A stretch of 59,580 nt of DNA, from NCBI GenBank assembly GCA_021845645.1, contig JAJZVM010000023.1:1-59580 (forward strand), read 5' to 3'. Position 1 is the stretch's first letter. Each line of letters opens with the position of its first letter. A program made the translations under genes and the position numbers. This document shows positions 27,001-35,848 of the stretch, piece by piece. Under the pieces are notes generated by a model, which had not been told where the DNA came from, made no database searches, and saw nothing but the letters and a program-made list of their open reading frames with translations. The DNA is from Bacillota bacterium (GTDB lineage Bacteria > Bacillota_E > JAJZYS01 > JAJYTV01).

Positions 27001-27618
27001 GAACGCACGCAGGCTCTCGATCTCGTCGTCGAAGAGGTCGACGCGCACCGGCGCGTCCTCACCGAGTCCGAAGACGTCAAGGATGCTGCCGCGCACGGCG
27101 AACTGCCCCGGTGCGTCCACCCGCTGTTCCCGCACGTAGCCGAGACCTGCGAGCATCGCCTCCACCTTGCGCAGGTCGAGGCGCCGACCGGCCTCCAGCC
27201 TCAGCGCCGCGCCACGCGCCACGTCCGGCGGCGTGAGGCGCGAGATGGCGGCTTCCAGCGACGCCACCACCACCACCTCGCGTCCCGCGAGCAGCCTGGA
27301 CTGCGCGTGCAGCCGCGCGGCGATGCGCTCGGTGGACTCGGCGATCACCTCGAACGGCAGCACCTCTCGCTCGGGGTAGTAGAGTACCTCGCGCTCGGGC
27401 AGGAGGGTCCCGAGGTCTGCCTGCAACCGCTCGGCGGCTTGGGGCGTCGGCAGCAGCCAGAGGGCAGGTCCCGGACGGTCACGCAACAGCGCGGCCGTCA
27501 GGTAGGCGCGCTCCGCCCCCTGCAGGCCGACCACCAACTGCTCCGCCGGCGCACCGCTGAGGCCCTGGCGCAGCGCCCGGTACTCCGGGGCACTGTGCCA
27601 CAGTGCCGTCAGGTCCAA
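24094..27618 (-). CDS. mfd: Transcription-repair coupling factor Mfd
   Basis: A 1174-residue ATP-dependent translocase that displaces stalled RNA polymerase and recruits UvrA. The UvrB-like N-terminus is followed by the RNAP-interaction region (GDFVVHVHHGIGRYLG), the RecG-like motor with Walker A GDVGYGKTEVA, DEEQ in VVDEEQRFG, TPIPRT, motif VI RGRIGRSNRLAYAY, and the C-terminal domain. The start is TTG 27618 with GGAGGG at 6 nt. Full family length. It follows pth in Bacillus order. Confidence 0.97.
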   Translation of the reverse strand: MDLTALWHSAPEYRALRQGLSGAPAEQLVVGLQGAERAYLTAALLRDRPGPALWLLPTPQAAERLQADLGTLLPEREVLYYPEREVLPFEVIAESTERIAARLHAQSRLLAGREVVVVASLEAAISRLTPPDVARGAALRLEAGRRLDLRKVEAMLAGLGYVREQRVDAPGQFAVRGSILDVFGLGEDAPVRVDLFDDEIESLRAFDPETQRSLGPVAEIVVGPASELVLTQAVAQQGLALIRRELALQIARLRRSERLDIAARLEERIGHVVETWGGMPAGQGAERFQAFFYGDGASLIDYLPDDGLVLISDPDRAWEAARAAHRLAQDRSLALLGEGAILPRQGEVLVPEADAEAAIRRRHRIAFTILARRIGHSTLGSVVSIASRPVENFQGQWPLFLKELERHRDGGYRVVLLASTSERQERLRKELLKAGVQPRDGSLRESPEPGEVLIVPAALQSGFHLPGIALWLLSDGEIFGREKRRAARPRAAEEGQKRLRSTAELRPGDFVVHVHHGIGRYLGMRAMEIEGVRKEYLHLSYAQGDKLYVPVEQIDLVQKYVGQEGHEPRLYRLGGSDWHKVKARVKTSVQEMAAELLAIYARREATPGHAFAPDGEWMQKLEDAFPYEETPDQRRAIEEVKRDLERPRPMDRLLCGDVGYGKTEVAVRAAFKAALDGRQVAVLVPTTILAQQHFNTFQQRFAGFPVEVELLSRFRSPKEQHDVLRRLRRGSIDVLIGTHRLLAQDVQFHDLGLVVVDEEQRFGVRHKERLKALRTSVDVLTLTATPIPRTLHMGLVGLRDLSTIDTPPEDRFPVQTYVVEWGEELVQDALRREIGRGGQVFYVHNRVQTIEAAQLMLQRLVPEARIAVGHGQMPEHLLEQTMQRFLDGEFDVLLSTTIIESGLDMPRVNTLIVEDADRLGLSQLYQLRGRIGRSNRLAYAYFTYRRDQVLSEVAEKRLEAIREFTEFGAGFKLAMRDLEIRGAGNLLGAEQHGFIVDVGFDLYSQMLEEAVRELKGEVTAEHHLPSLDLPVDAFVPADYVQDPSQKIEIYKRLAATQDPAEVQDLLAEVEDRFGELPQPVESLFRVASIRLRGEELGVSGIRKERGEVVLSLRTLGAVSRDRLKELPVRYRGRATVFAGQSPYVALRLVGATGPEMLAAIEELFDFLRPTQATA

Positions 27619-27663
27619 TCGCGTCCCTCCAACATGGCGCCCTGGGGCGCTGCTTCTCTCTAC

Positions 27664-28245
27664 CTATGCCGGATAGCCGCGGCCGTTGAATGCGTTCATG
27701 GCCGCCTCGACGCCGTCCGCCACCGCCATGCGCAGACACTCCACCGCAAGGTCGGCGGCCCAGGCCAGCCGCATGGCGTCGTCGCCGCGGGCCGCGCCCA
27801 GCACGAAGCGCACGACGTCGTCGTCCGGCGGGCGGCCGATGCCGACGCGCAACCGCGCGAAGCCTTGGGTGCCGAGCTCCGCGATGATCGACTTGAGACC
27901 ATTGTGCCCGCCCGCGCTGCCCTCGGCGCGCAGCCGGATCTGGCCGGCGGGCAGGTCGAGATCGTCGCAGATACAGAGGATGTCCTCTGGAGCCAGGCCG
28001 AGGGCCTGGACGGCCTGGCGCACCGACCTGCCCGAGAGGTTCATGAAGGTCGTGGGCTTGAGAAGGTAGATCGGCGACGCGCCGCTGCCCTTCGCAAGAT
28101 ATCCCTGGTACGGGCTGCGGCGGAACGATAGGCGCTCTTCGCGCGCAAAGCTGTCGAGCACGCGAAAGCCGATGTTGTGCCGCGTGCCGTGGTATTCGAG
28201 TCCCGGGTTGCCAAGCCCGCAGAGGAGCCGTGGCCCGATGCTCAT
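27664..28245 (-). CDS. pth: Peptidyl-tRNA hydrolase
   Basis: A 193-residue enzyme that recycles peptidyl-tRNA. GLGNPGLEYHGTRHNIGF contains the catalytic His (H23 here, equivalent to E. coli H20); FMNLSG, CDDLDLPAGQIRLR and GSAGGHNGLKS are the other family signatures. Its ATG overlaps the prs stop by 4 nt. It is the spoVC equivalent in the Bacillus gene order prs-pth-mfd. Confidence 0.96.
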   Translation of the reverse strand: MSIGPRLLCGLGNPGLEYHGTRHNIGFRVLDSFAREERLSFRRSPYQGYLAKGSGASPIYLLKPTTFMNLSGRSVRQAVQALGLAPEDILCICDDLDLPAGQIRLRAEGSAGGHNGLKSIIAELGTQGFARLRVGIGRPPDDDVVRFVLGAARGDDAMRLAWAADLAVECLRMAVADGVEAAMNAFNGRGYPA

Positions 28246-29186
28246 TGGAAGAGCAGCGAAACCGACTCGTCCTCATGGATGCGCGTGATGGCCTCGCCCA
28301 GGAGGGGCGCGACGGAGAGCACGCGGAAGCGCTCCCCGGCGTCGGCGCGCAGGGGGATCGAGTCTGTCACGACCACTTCGCGGATCGGCGCGGCCTGCAG
28401 GCGCGCCATGCCGGGCCCCGACAGCACCGGGTGGGTGCAGGCGACGTAGATCTCGCGTGCACCATGCTCGAGAAGCGCCACGGACGCGGCGGCGATCGTG
28501 CCGCCAGTGTCGATCATGTCGTCGACGATGATGCAGCTGCGATCGCGCACCTTGCCGATGACGTGCGTGACCTCGCTCACGCCCGGCTCCGGCCGGCGCT
28601 TGTCGATGAAGCCGATGGGCATGTCCAGCCTCTCGGCAAGATCGCGCGCGCGGTTGCCGCCGCCGGCGTCCGGCGCCACAATGATGCCGTCGCGCAGGCC
28701 CAGGTCGCGGAAGTATTTCGCGAGGATCGGCACGCTCTGCAGATGGTCGAGAGGGATGTCGAAGAAACCCTGGATCTGCGGCGCGTGCAGGTCCATCGTC
28801 AGGATGCGGTCCGCGCCGGCGGTCGTCAGCAGGTTCGCCACAAGCTTGGCCGTGATCGGCTCGCGGCCGGACGTCTTGCGGTCCTGTCGGGCATAGCCGT
28901 AGAAGGGGATGACGGCGGTCACGCGCTGCGGCGAGGCGCGGCGGAAGGCGTCGAGCATCACCAGGAGCTCCATCATGTTCTCGTTCACGGGGTCGCAGGT
29001 GGGCTGGATCACGAAGACGTCGCAGCCGCGTACGTTGTCGCGAATCATGACCCGCACCTCGCCGTTCGAGAAACGGCCGATCTGCATGTCCCCCAGCTGC
29101 ATGCCGATCTGCTGCGCGATCGCTTGGGCCAGCGCCGGGTTGGCGCTGCCGGAGAAGATCTTCAGTTCACCTTCACGGTATCCCAC
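28242..29186 (-). CDS. prs: Ribose-phosphate pyrophosphokinase
   Basis: A 314-residue enzyme that makes PRPP from ribose-5-phosphate and ATP. VFVIQPTCDPVNENMMEL and FYGYARQDRK (ATP-binding flexible loop) and the PRPP loop CIIVDDMIDTGGT are intact. GTG 29186 is preceded by GGAGGAG. It sits 7 nt after glmU and is coupled to pth. Supplies PRPP to purine synthesis, controlled by PurR encoded just upstream. Confidence 0.97.
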   Translation of the reverse strand: MGYREGELKIFSGSANPALAQAIAQQIGMQLGDMQIGRFSNGEVRVMIRDNVRGCDVFVIQPTCDPVNENMMELLVMLDAFRRASPQRVTAVIPFYGYARQDRKTSGREPITAKLVANLLTTAGADRILTMDLHAPQIQGFFDIPLDHLQSVPILAKYFRDLGLRDGIIVAPDAGGGNRARDLAERLDMPIGFIDKRRPEPGVSEVTHVIGKVRDRSCIIVDDMIDTGGTIAAASVALLEHGAREIYVACTHPVLSGPGMARLQAAPIREVVVTDSIPLRADAGERFRVLSVAPLLGEAITRIHEDESVSLLFQ

Positions 29187-29193
29187 TGCTACC

Positions 29194-30555
29194 TTACTCC
29201 TCCCGCGATCGACGCCGGGCGACCCAGCCTTCGATGTTGCGCTGCCGTTCGCGCGCTATCGCAAGGGCTTCGTCCGGCACGTTCTGGTTGATGGTCGAAC
29301 CGGCGGCGACATAGCCTTCGCGGCCTATGTCGACAGGTGAGATGAGATTCGCGTTGCAGCCGATGAACGCTCCGTCGCCGATGCGCGTGAAGTGCTTGCG
29401 GCGCCCGTCGTAGTTGACGATCACCGTGCCGGCTCCGATGTTCACCCGCCGGCCGATCGCCGCGTCGCCGAGGTAGCTGTGGTGGCGGACCTTCGTCTGG
29501 TCACCGACCTCGACACCCTTCATTTCGACGAAATTCCCGATCGACACCTGCTTGCCTGTCCGCGTGCCTGGCCTGAGATGTGTGAACGGGCCGCAGGCAG
29601 TGCCGTCGCCGAGCTGCGTCTCCTCGACGACCGAGAAACTGACCTTGCAGGCGTCGCCGAGCATGGAATCGAGCAGCCGCACCTGGGGCCCGATCTCGCA
29701 GCCTTCGCCGATCCTGGTCTCGCCTTCGAGGAACGTGAAGGGGTGCAGCACGCTGTCGCGCCCGACTTCGACGGTCGCGTCGACATAGGTCGTCGCGGGA
29801 TCCAGCACCGTGACGCCGTTCTGCATCAGGCGCTCCACCTGGCGGCGCCGCAGCGCCGCCTCGGCGAGCGCGAGCTCGCGCCGGTCGTTCACCTGTGCGG
29901 CCTCTTCGGCCGGCGCGTCCACGACCGCGACCCGCCCCTGCGTGGCGAGGTCCGTGACGGCGTCGACGAAGTAGATCTCGCCCTGGGCATTCTCCTTGCC
30001 CAACCGAGCGATCGCCTCACGCAGAGGGCGGAGCGGCAGCAGGTACGCTCCGACGTTGATCTCGCGGATGGCCCGCTGCCGTTCGTCGCAGTCGGCATCC
30101 TCGACGATCCGCCCGAGGCCGCCCGCCTGCGTCCGCTCGATCCGGCCGAATCCGGCGGGAAGCGCGACCTCCGCCGCAAGCAGTCCCCCCAGGGGTCCGC
30201 TCTGCGCGACGAGGTCCTTCAGCGTGTCGCCTTGCAGCAACGGGAGGTCGCCGTTCACGACGAGGACCCACCCGGCGTCCGGCAGGGCTCCCAGAGCGGT
30301 GCGCACGGCATCGCCCGTGCCGAGCTGCTCCTTCTGCCACACCACGTCCGCGCGCTCCCCGAGGTACTCCTCGATGAGCTCCCCGCCGTAGCCCACGACG
30401 CAGAGCGGTTTTTGGAGGCCTGCGGCCTCGAGCGCGTCCAGGACGTGGCCCAGCATGGGCCTGCCGGCCAGGCGGTGCAGCGCCTTGGGCAGGTCGGAGC
30501 GCATCCGGGTGCCTTTGCCGGCCGCCAGGACGACGGGGCGGATCCCCTCAGGCAT
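29194..30555 (-). CDS. glmU: Bifunctional GlmU (UDP-GlcNAc pyrophosphorylase / GlcN-1-P acetyltransferase)
   Basis: A 453-residue enzyme for the last two steps of UDP-N-acetylglucosamine synthesis. The N-terminal nucleotidyltransferase has VLAAGKGTRM; the C-terminal half is a left-handed beta-helix of hexapeptide repeats with HLRPGTRTG, KVRHHSYLGD and the acetyl-CoA site region NYDG. ATG 30555 has GAGGAGG upstream and overlaps the purR stop by 8 nt. spoVG, which lies between purR and glmU in Bacillus, is missing here. Confidence 0.97.
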   Translation of the reverse strand: MPEGIRPVVLAAGKGTRMRSDLPKALHRLAGRPMLGHVLDALEAAGLQKPLCVVGYGGELIEEYLGERADVVWQKEQLGTGDAVRTALGALPDAGWVLVVNGDLPLLQGDTLKDLVAQSGPLGGLLAAEVALPAGFGRIERTQAGGLGRIVEDADCDERQRAIREINVGAYLLPLRPLREAIARLGKENAQGEIYFVDAVTDLATQGRVAVVDAPAEEAAQVNDRRELALAEAALRRRQVERLMQNGVTVLDPATTYVDATVEVGRDSVLHPFTFLEGETRIGEGCEIGPQVRLLDSMLGDACKVSFSVVEETQLGDGTACGPFTHLRPGTRTGKQVSIGNFVEMKGVEVGDQTKVRHHSYLGDAAIGRRVNIGAGTVIVNYDGRRKHFTRIGDGAFIGCNANLISPVDIGREGYVAAGSTINQNVPDEALAIARERQRNIEGWVARRRSREE

Positions 30556-31402
30556 GGTGACGAGCCTCCTCGAGATAGAGCTGGAAAGACTCCGACGGGC
30601 CCAGGCGTACCAGGCGCTGGTGCTCGTCGACCGCGTCGAGCCTCAGCACGCTGAACTGCGGCGCCGGCAGGTACTTGTCCTGGGACGGGGTCTCGCAGAG
30701 CGATGCGATGCCGACGCAGGCGGCTCCGATCTCCTGGCAGAGCTCGACGAGTCCGCGCACGGTGCTGCCGCCCTTGAGGAAGTCGTCCACCACCAGCACA
30801 CGGCTGCCCGCGGGAAGGGCGCGGCGCGGCAACGACATGGTGCCGATGCGCCCCGAGGACGATACATAGTTGAGTCCGATCGCCGGGCCCTCGGTGACGC
30901 GGCTCTCCCGTCTCGCCACCGCAAGCGGTACGCCGAGCGAACGTGCCGTCATCAGGGCAAGCGGGATCCCCTTCGTCTCCATGGTCAGCACCATGTCGGG
31001 CGCCTCGTGCTGGAAGCGCCCGGCGAACAGGGCACCGATGCGCTCCGACCAATGGGGCGAGAAAATGACGTCGGTCATGTACAGGAAGCCGCCCGGGATG
31101 ATGCGCTCGGGATCCGAAAGCTCCACCGCAAGGGCCTGTGCCAGGTCTTCCGCGTGCAGCGCCGAGAAGCCCGCACGGTAGCGCACACCCCCTGCGGCGC
31201 CCGTGACGGTCTCGATGACGCCGAGGCCTTTCTCCTTCAGCACGTCGTCGATGAGGGTGATGTCCTCCGAGAGGGTGGAGCGCGCGGCACCGGTCGCGGC
31301 GGACAGCTCCGCCAGGGAATAGAGGCGCCCCGGCGCCGCTGCGATGCGCCGGGTCAGTTCGATGATGCGCCGAAGCCGCGCGTAGCGCGCTTCCCTAGCC
31401 AC
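30548..31402 (-). CDS. purR: Purine operon repressor PurR
   Basis: A protein of about 284 residues from GTG 31402. The N-terminal winged helix (RLRRIIELTRRIAAAPGRLYSLAELSAATGAARSTLSEDI) precedes a phosphoribosyltransferase-like domain with the PRPP-binding loop VLVVDDFLKGGSTV, the expected Bacillus-type PurR architecture. PRPP is the inducer. A longer open frame upstream is only an extension into the preceding gene, whose end it overlaps by 8 nt. Confidence 0.95.
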   Translation of the reverse strand: MAREARYARLRRIIELTRRIAAAPGRLYSLAELSAATGAARSTLSEDITLIDDVLKEKGLGVIETVTGAAGGVRYRAGFSALHAEDLAQALAVELSDPERIIPGGFLYMTDVIFSPHWSERIGALFAGRFQHEAPDMVLTMETKGIPLALMTARSLGVPLAVARRESRVTEGPAIGLNYVSSSGRIGTMSLPRRALPAGSRVLVVDDFLKGGSTVRGLVELCQEIGAACVGIASLCETPSQDKYLPAPQFSVLRLDAVDEHQRLVRLGPSESFQLYLEEARHHA

Positions 31403-32165
31403 CCTTTGCCCCCGTTTCCGTACCGTGCAGCTCCTTTTCGCAGAACGGGATGTCGCCGGGATGGTCGACATCGACGCCGATCTCCGCGTAGGGCAACGGC
31501 ACAGCGCGGGACACCACGTCCAGCAACCGGGAGAAGCGCTCCTCGGCCTGCGCGACAGTTGCCCGCCCAAGAAGCAATCCTAGCATGAATCCGGTGCCCA
31601 ATTTAAGAGCCAGGCGCCACGGCTTCTTGCGCAGGGCCACAAGCTCCTCGGCCACACCGATCGCCCGCGACGCCGATCGGGGATCCAGCAGCACGATGTT
31701 GCCACCCGTGAAGGTGCCGTCCTTGAGACGCACATAGGTGCGCTTGTTGCCCGGGAATCGCCGTTCGACGTCCTCCCGGGAAACGACGGGATAGTGGAAC
31801 TCCGCCGGAATCCGCGCTGCTGCGGCGACGAACGCCTCCACGGCACCCGCGGTCAGCATCGGGATGTCGGACGTGGCGACGAGCAGCGGCCGCTCGAGGC
31901 TTACCGCGTGCGCCCCACGCCGCACGTTCTCGATCAGGTCGTCCGAAGGCGCCATCACCGCGTCCTCCAAACGCAGGTAGACCGCAAGCTCCTCGGGCCC
32001 GACGACGACGATGCGCTGCGCCACGCCGGACGCCTTCAGGGCCTCGATCACCCAGGCGGCCATCGGCTTGCCCGCGATCGGCACGAGGGCTTCCCACGCC
32101 ACATCGGAGACCGATTTGAGCTCGCCCTCGTTGCGACGACCGGCCAGGACAACGACATCGACCAC
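31395..32165 (-). CDS. MobA-like nucleotidyltransferase family protein
   Basis: A 256-residue protein with an N-terminal NTP-transferase fold (VDVVVLAGRRNEGELKSVSD, then GKPMAAWVIEAL, and a TSDIPML acidic motif that would bind Mg-NTP). The loop differs from the classic GxGxR of MobA. Genes of this type are common between ispE and purR in Clostridia-like genomes; the substrate is unknown. GTG start with GGGAGG at good spacing. It overlaps purR by 8 nt. Confidence 0.8.
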   Translation of the reverse strand: MVDVVVLAGRRNEGELKSVSDVAWEALVPIAGKPMAAWVIEALKASGVAQRIVVVGPEELAVYLRLEDAVMAPSDDLIENVRRGAHAVSLERPLLVATSDIPMLTAGAVEAFVAAAARIPAEFHYPVVSREDVERRFPGNKRTYVRLKDGTFTGGNIVLLDPRSASRAIGVAEELVALRKKPWRLALKLGTGFMLGLLLGRATVAQAEERFSRLLDVVSRAVPLPYAEIGVDVDHPGDIPFCEKELHGTETGAKGG

Positions 32166-32328
32166 CTGAACATTCCTCCCGGACAGTGTCCCACGGGATC
32201 ACACGCTGTCGAATCGTCGCCGAAGACGCGTCGCCGCCGCCCGCGGCCCCTCCGGATCCAGAAAGGTGGCGCGCGGGGATCCTTCGCCACCGCCCCGCCG
32301 AATCCTGGCCCGCCCGCGACCGCAGGCC

Positions 32329-33180
32329 CTAAGGCAGGGCTTGCGCGCCGCCGGCGGATGCAGGTGGCTGCCAGGGCCACGCAGCGAGGGTCTGGCAGAG
32401 GATGACGCGCGGGGCGAGATCCTTGAGCGACCTCAGCGCCGCTGCGGCCTCGCCTGCGCCCGCATAGAGCGCGAACGCGGCGCTGCCGCTGCCCGTGACC
32501 TGCAGCGGGATGCCCGCCTCGCGTGCGGTGCCGATAAGCCTCGCGAGCTCAGGGCAGAGACTCCTGGCCGCAGCCTCCAGGTCGTTCGGGCCCCGCTCGG
32601 CGCCGGCGAGCACCTGGTCCGTCGCGTCACCAGCCCCTGGACGGCTCGCATGGTAGACGTCCGCCGTACGCAGTCCCACGCCCGGCCAGGCGATCACGGC
32701 GAAGCGGGGATCCGCCGCCGGCAGCGGCGAAAGGATCTCGCCGCGCCCGACGGCCAGTGCGCGGGGCGTTGCGGCCAGGAAGAAGGGCACGTCGCTGCCG
32801 ATCTCCCGCGCCATCGCAACTAGCTCCTCCGCCGGCAGGATCGGCAGCAGCAGCTGGCGCAGGGCGCGCAAGGTGCTCGCGGCATCGCTCGAGCCGCCGC
32901 CGAGCCCCGCACCGATCGGGATGCGCTTTCGCACATGGATGGAGACATTGGGCGCCACACCGGTGGCTTCATGGAACACGTCCGCGGCGCGGGCCACGAG
33001 GTCTCCCGCCGGGACGTCAGCGTTCTCCACGCGCAGGGTGGATGCAGGTGCGACGAACAGGCGATCTCCAAGGGAGACCGCCTGCATCACGGAGCGGATC
33101 TCATGGTAGCCGTCGCTGCGGGCGGGACCGAGATCCAGGCTCAGGTTGAGCTTTGCCGGCGCGAAGAAGCGCACGGACAC
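32329..33180 (-). CDS. ispE: 4-diphosphocytidyl-2-C-methyl-D-erythritol kinase
   Basis: A 283-residue GHMP kinase of the MEP isoprenoid pathway. FAPAKLNLSLDLG at the N-terminus and the ATP loop PIGAGLGGGSSDAAS are diagnostic; VTGSGSAAFAL is the third GHMP motif. GTG start. The gene lies 15 nt downstream of the cyanophycin synthetase stop region on the same strand, and 163 nt before the MobA-like gene, with no gene in between. Confidence 0.95.
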   Translation of the reverse strand: MSVRFFAPAKLNLSLDLGPARSDGYHEIRSVMQAVSLGDRLFVAPASTLRVENADVPAGDLVARAADVFHEATGVAPNVSIHVRKRIPIGAGLGGGSSDAASTLRALRQLLLPILPAEELVAMAREIGSDVPFFLAATPRALAVGRGEILSPLPAADPRFAVIAWPGVGLRTADVYHASRPGAGDATDQVLAGAERGPNDLEAAARSLCPELARLIGTAREAGIPLQVTGSGSAAFALYAGAGEAAAALRSLKDLAPRVILCQTLAAWPWQPPASAGGAQALP

Positions 33181-33195
33181 ACCCCCGACCTGAGG

Positions 33196-35835
33196 TTAGC
33201 CCGCTCCTCCCCGCCGCGCAAGCGACGCTACTGCGCCCGCGCCCTCGCAGAGGCGCGATCGCCAGCGGGCGATCTCCTCGAGAATCGGCTCCAGCTTCTC
33301 GTAGAAGACGGCGACGACGTCGCCCGCCTGCGCCTGGCCGAGCACCTCGCGCAACGCGTCACGCTCGGCGAGGACGAGGTGCGGCCTGCCGCCAGCCAGG
33401 CGCACGCCTTGGGCGACGCGCTGCGCCATCTCGCCCGGATCCCTGCCTCTGCGGTCCTGGTCCTCTTTGCAGTAGACGACGTCGAACGCCGTGGCCGCGG
33501 TGCGTCCGAGAGCCAGAGCGTCCTCGTCCCGACGGTCGCCGGGCAACCCGACGATGCCGATCAGGCGCCCGCTGGCCATCGCCCTGAGGCCTGGCGCCAC
33601 CGCGCAGAGGGCTGCGGCGTTGTGGCCGTAGTCGACGACGACGCGGACGTCTCCGAGTTCGTGCACGTTGAGGCGCCCCGGATTCTGTCCGGAGTCGCTC
33701 CGGAAGCTCCTCAGCGCCGAGGCGATCGCAGCCGTGGGCAGGCCGAGCCCCATGGCGCACGCAGCGGCCGCCAGCGCGTTCTCGAGCATCGGCTGCCACG
33801 CTCCGTCGTCCGCCACGGCGATCTCCGATAGCGGCAGGATGGCCTCCGCCCGTCCGCCACGCACCACCGCGAGCTGTCCCTCGGCCGCGACCACAGCCTC
33901 TCCCCCCGCCGCCACATGGCGACGCAGCACGATGCTGTCGGACTTCGCCGCGAAGAGGATCACCGGGGCTGCGGCCCGCTGCTGCAGGCCTGGCGTGCCA
34001 GGGTCGTCGGCGTTCAGCACGACGCGCCCGCTGGGCCGTACCGCCTCCGCGACAAGCGCCTTGAGCAACCGGAGCTGCTCGATCGTGTCGACGCCATCCT
34101 GGCCCAGATGGTCGCCCGTCACGTTCAGGATGCAGCCGACGTCGGCGCGGTCGTAACCCAGGCCGCCGCGCGCGATGCCGCCCCGCGCCACCTCGAGCAC
34201 CGCCGCCTCGACCCTGGGATCGCGCAGGACCGCCCGCGCGGAACGGGGTCCGGCGTCGTCGCCGCGCCCGAGCGAATCGCCACCGACGCCGTGCCCGTCG
34301 GTACAGGTGTAACCGACCTGAAGCCCCGTCGCCTCGAGCATCTGCCGTACGAGCCGCACCGTCGTCGTCTTGCCGTTCGATCCGGTGATGGCGACCAGCG
34401 GCACGCGCGACGCACTGCCCGGCGGGTACAGTGCCTCGACGATCGCAGCGGCGGCGTCGCGCGGCTCGCCGAGCGTCGGGTGGTGGTGCATGCGGATGCC
34501 CGGGGCCGCATTGATCTCGAGCACCCACGCGGGACTCTCGGGATCCGCGATGTCCCGCGCGACCATGTCGACTCCGGCGACGTCGAGCCCGATGGCCAGG
34601 GCGGCCCGTTCCGCCAGGGCGCGATGCGGCTCCGCGACATCGTCGGTGACGTCGACGGCGCTTCCCCCTGTGGACAGATTCGCGGCCTCGCGCAGCAGCA
34701 CCGTGCGCCCGAGAGGCGGCACGTTGTCGGGCGTGAGGCCCTGACGGGCGAGGCAGCGCACGGCGATCGCGTCGAGTGGCACGCGCGTCAGCGGCTTCTC
34801 ATGGCCGCCGCCGCGCCGCGGGTCGAGGTTCAGCTGTGCGACGAGCTCCCGCACGCTGCTGCGGCCGTCGCCCGTGACCTGCGCCTGCAGTCTCTGGGCG
34901 GCGGCGACGAGACGCCCCCCGACCACAAGCAGGCGGTAGTGTCGGCCCTGCACCTGCTCCTCGACGAGCACCTCTGGCATGACCTCTTGCGCAACCTCGA
35001 ACGCGTCACGGATCTCGTCCGCCTGTGTCAGACCCAGCGTGACGCCCCTACCCTGGCAGCCCGCCAGCGGCTTCACCGCAACCTGGCAGCCGAGCGTGGC
35101 CTGCGCGGCGACGGCCTGTGCGACCGACTCCACGACATGGCCGCGCGGCACCGGGATACCCTGAGCCGAGAGGATCTCCTTGCAACGCTGCTTGTCGGCG
35201 GCGAGATCCACGGCTACCGCCGACGTGCGGTCGGTCAGGGTGGCCTGCACGCGGCGCATGTAGCGCCCGTGCCCGAGTTCGAGGATGCTCGTCGTGCCGA
35301 TGCGGCGCACGGGGATGTCCCGCTGCAGCGCCGCCCGCACGATCGCGCGCGTGCTCGGCCCCAGGCAGCGACGGGCGTAGAGCTCCTCTAGGCGCTGATG
35401 TTCGGCCGGGAGGCCGAACGGTTCCTGCGCCACCAGAGCTCCGAGATAACGGCAGGCGAGCTCTGCCGCGGCGCGGCCCACCTCGGCTTCCGGCGCCTCG
35501 AAGGCGATCCGGTAGCGGCTCGAGCGGCGGATCTGGCGGGTCTTGCCGTACACGCCCTCCGCGCCGCATTGGTGCAGCAGTTCAAGGGCCACATGCTCGA
35601 GCACGTGGCCCAGCCGCGTTCCTTCGCGCAGGCGGAGCAGGAATCCGCCCGGGTAGCCCAGGCTGCAATGATGGTCGCCAAGCCCGGGAACGTCTTGAAG
35701 CAGGGTTTCCGTGAGGCCTGGCAGCTCCTGTGTCGTGCGTTCGGCCAAAGGGCCGAGTTCCAGTTCGATTTCCACCATGGGCCTGTGGCAGTGCGGGTTT
35801 GGCCCCTCGAAGTACCGCCAGGCGAGGATCTGCAC
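33196..35835 (-). CDS. cphA: Cyanophycin synthetase
   Basis: A 879-residue enzyme that polymerises aspartate and arginine into cyanophycin, a nitrogen reserve. The N-terminal domain (GPNPHCHRPMVEIELELG) is followed by an ATP-grasp module (CQVAVKPLAGCQGRGVTLG; VLEINAAPGIRMHHHP) and a Mur-ligase-like module with P-loop AITGSNGKTTTVRL and ILNVTGDHLGQDG. Length is typical of the family. GTG 35835 has GGAGGAG 6 nt upstream; the open frame reaches 36198 but that part lies inside the cyanophycinase gene in another frame. Translated directly after cphB. Confidence 0.95.
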   Translation of the reverse strand: MQILAWRYFEGPNPHCHRPMVEIELELGPLAERTTQELPGLTETLLQDVPGLGDHHCSLGYPGGFLLRLREGTRLGHVLEHVALELLHQCGAEGVYGKTRQIRRSSRYRIAFEAPEAEVGRAAAELACRYLGALVAQEPFGLPAEHQRLEELYARRCLGPSTRAIVRAALQRDIPVRRIGTTSILELGHGRYMRRVQATLTDRTSAVAVDLAADKQRCKEILSAQGIPVPRGHVVESVAQAVAAQATLGCQVAVKPLAGCQGRGVTLGLTQADEIRDAFEVAQEVMPEVLVEEQVQGRHYRLLVVGGRLVAAAQRLQAQVTGDGRSSVRELVAQLNLDPRRGGGHEKPLTRVPLDAIAVRCLARQGLTPDNVPPLGRTVLLREAANLSTGGSAVDVTDDVAEPHRALAERAALAIGLDVAGVDMVARDIADPESPAWVLEINAAPGIRMHHHPTLGEPRDAAAAIVEALYPPGSASRVPLVAITGSNGKTTTVRLVRQMLEATGLQVGYTCTDGHGVGGDSLGRGDDAGPRSARAVLRDPRVEAAVLEVARGGIARGGLGYDRADVGCILNVTGDHLGQDGVDTIEQLRLLKALVAEAVRPSGRVVLNADDPGTPGLQQRAAAPVILFAAKSDSIVLRRHVAAGGEAVVAAEGQLAVVRGGRAEAILPLSEIAVADDGAWQPMLENALAAAACAMGLGLPTAAIASALRSFRSDSGQNPGRLNVHELGDVRVVVDYGHNAAALCAVAPGLRAMASGRLIGIVGLPGDRRDEDALALGRTAATAFDVVYCKEDQDRRGRDPGEMAQRVAQGVRLAGGRPHLVLAERDALREVLGQAQAGDVVAVFYEKLEPILEEIARWRSRLCEGAGAVASLARRGGAG

Positions 35836-35848
35836 GAAAGGCTCCTCC